A DNA stretch of 6,804 nucleotides from JAFGLP01 sp050014895 (GTDB lineage Bacteria; Chloroflexota; Dehalococcoidia; GIF9; UBA5629). The translations under genes and the position numbers were made by a program. Numbering within the stretch: position 1 is the stretch's first letter; each line of letters begins with the position of its first letter. The notes under the pieces were generated by a model. It saw only the letters and a program-made list of their open reading frames with translations, was not told the DNA's origin and ran no database searches. Positions 6,503 to 6,804 of the stretch are shown in pieces. Location: contig JBEKCL010000183.1 in NCBI GenBank assembly GCA_050014895.1, positions 1 to 6,804 of the forward strand. Direction: 5' to 3'.

Positions 6503-6804
6503 TATACCGAGAGTATTGACCATAGGCAGTTCGTAGAATTGTGAGCTTGCAACTGCCTTCTTGTAAACCTCGTACGGCGCCTGTCCTCCCTTTGCTGGAT
6601 CTGGAATGATATCGTGGAAAATAAGGTAACCGCCGGGAACCAGGTGCTTATGCCAGCATTGATAGTCGGTATAAGCAGCCTCATAGCTATGGCCTCCATC
6701 GATAAAAACTAGATCGAGAGGCGTCGTCCAGTTTCTGGCAGCAACTTTGGACCATGTAACCATTGGTACAACTGTATTTTCCAGTTCTGCCTTTCTCAAT
6801 GTAG
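6473..6804 (-). CDS. Class I SAM-dependent methyltransferase, C-terminal part
   Basis: This gene is cut by the window edge: the frame stays open to base 6804 and only about 110 C-terminal residues are visible, so the SAM-binding glycine loop must lie outside. Counting from the TTG at 6797-6799, residues 28-40 read LDLVFIDGGHSYE and residues 54-63 read VPGGYLIFHD. These are the late motifs of Methyltransf_24-type enzymes, with aspartates at the metal or acceptor side. A following PDPAKGGQAPYEVYKKA segment (66-82) matches methyltransferases I recall near GT4/toroid gene sets. That TTG is not a convincing start, because family members are about twice this length. The gene runs against the toroid gene and overlaps it by 30 bp. 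It probably methylates a sugar or the glycan made by the neighbouring transferases; the acceptor is unknown. Confidence 0.85.
   Translation of the reverse strand, partial: TLRKAELENTVVPMVTWSKVAARNWTTPLDLVFIDGGHSYEAAYTDYQCWHKHLVPGGYLIFHDIIPDPAKGGQAPYEVYKKAVASSQFYELPMVNTLGILKKRHAVML

Overview
The window is ordinary bacterial chromosome of moderate GC (near 50% by eye), densely packed and with no rRNA, tRNA, insertion sequence, CRISPR array or phage gene that I can see. No marker gene fixes the taxon. The protein families suggest a Chloroflexota/Dehalococcoidia-like or similar environmental bacterium. The glycosyltransferase-toroid-methyltransferase genes resemble a gene set I recall from high-GC Actinobacteria, but base composition argues against that phylum here. 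This placement is inference from memory.

Left half, minus strand (28-2702): a self-contained efflux-type operon read right to left. It runs from a TetR-family repressor, through a MacB/FtsX-type ABC permease, to its ATPase. Repressor and permease overlap by GTGA, and the permease stop lies 5 bases before the ATPase start. A strong-looking promoter (TTGACA, 16-base spacer, GATAAT) lies ahead of the repressor gene. A perfect 16-bp palindrome sits at the predicted transcription start, a textbook arrangement for autorepression. The ATPase reading frame is broken between Walker A and the Q-loop, although every motif is present across the two frames.

Right half, plus strand (2841-6502): two paralogous GT4 glycosyltransferases in tandem, then an alpha/alpha-toroid protein of the kind usually labelled 'prenyltransferase' or squalene-cyclase-like. 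A separate promoter candidate lies between the two glycosyltransferases. The second glycosyltransferase and the toroid gene are 4 bases apart.

Right edge, minus strand (6473-6804 and beyond): the C-terminal part of a class I SAM-dependent methyltransferase, which converges on the toroid gene and overlaps it by 30 bp.

The two glycosyltransferases, toroid protein and methyltransferase probably act in one pathway that makes or trims a methylated glycan or glycoconjugate. No substrate can be read from the sequence. This group is the most interesting part of the window. The ABC operon next to it is divergently transcribed and need not be functionally linked.
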